From: Agapetus fuscipes
Lineage: Eukaryota > Arthropoda > Insecta > Trichoptera > Glossosomatidae
Assembly (NCBI GenBank): GCA_951799405.1
Contig: OX637353.1
Coordinates: 8,246,001-8,310,000 of the forward strand
Direction of reading: 5' to 3'
DNA: 64,000 nt
In this document: positions 63,761-64,000 of the stretch, piece after piece
Layout: each line of letters starts with the position of its first letter
Position numbering within the stretch: position 1 is the stretch's first letter
Position numbers and translations under genes: made by a program
The notes under the pieces: model-generated
The model's input: the letters and a program-made list of their open reading frames with translations, nothing else
Databases searched by the model: none
Told to the model about the DNA's origin: nothing

Positions 63761-64000
63761 ATAATAACATTCAGGTATATAAAAACAAAACCTTAGGGCC
63801 GGTATTTTCACATTTTAAGCTTAAGTAGTTTATATAGCATATTTTACGCCCGAGATATGCTGTAGTAACACCAAAACAGTATTTTCATTTGCATTTTGCC
63901 TATAGGCTATCTTTAGTATATACTGAAGATATCCGAAGTAATTGCATTGCTACCATCGTGACAAAACTTGAAAATTGTAAAAAAAAACCTCAAATACTGC

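Overview
This is a eukaryotic, AT-rich, intron-containing window, almost certainly from an insect. The host genes have short exons with GT/AG introns, and the DNA between them is packed with mobile elements: Penelope-like elements, DIRS, Ty3/gypsy, LINEs, tRNA-derived SINEs, hAT, mariner and PIF-like MITEs. TAGGTACCTACC-type simple sequence is also scattered about. That last feature is common in Lepidoptera and also in some Hemiptera, so I do not name an order.

Four host genes can be read exon by exon. (1) A tetraspanin on the minus strand (911-5445) gives the N-terminal 174 codons, and its remaining exons lie left of position 1. (2) TDRD3 on the plus strand (17616-23295) is complete, with seven coding exons encoding 763 aa: OB-like domain, UBA, Q/N/RG-rich linker, Tudor, and a C-terminal motif resembling the EJC-binding motif. 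(3) Ribosomal protein eL39 (RpL39) on the plus strand (26888-47855) has three coding exons encoding 51 aa, and its second intron is 20.7 kb. (4) Exportin-5 on the minus strand (57249-62666) gives the last five coding exons, with the 5' part right of the window.

The 20.7 kb RpL39 intron is a stack of nested insertions. A hAT-like MITE with an 8-bp target duplication was split by a Ty3/gypsy element with 165-bp LTRs that look identical and a 4-bp duplication. The gypsy leader was split by a 5'-truncated LINE with a poly(A) tail, and that LINE's ORF2 was split by a second LINE in antisense. Downstream in the same intron, a tRNA-like SINE-type repeat was split by a 2.87 kb DNA transposon with a two-exon transposase gene; I tentatively call it Sola-like. 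A DIRS-like tyrosine-recombinase retrotransposon follows, itself hit by a MITE. A second, fuller DIRS copy lies at 50470-55646.

Left part (1-17600): tetraspanin introns and upstream DNA, with many 3' fragments of the second LINE family, a Penelope-like element with a 340-bp inverted duplication and 13-bp target duplications, hAT and PIF-type MITEs, SINEs and decayed LINE ends. Right part (47900-64000): SINEs, the second DIRS copy, Exportin-5, and a second Penelope-like fragment split by a MITE inside an Exportin-5 intron. Hammerhead-ribozyme-like cores recur with the Penelope-like pieces.

The host genes are not visibly linked in function. Three act in RNA biology: TDRD3 with topoisomerase 3-beta on mRNPs, eL39 in the ribosome, and Exportin-5 in small-RNA precursor export. 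I found no clearly unprecedented system. The most unusual items are the nested RpL39 intron, the Sola-like element with its subterminal motif array, the paired DIRS elements with internal complementary regions, and the dispersed hammerhead-like motifs.
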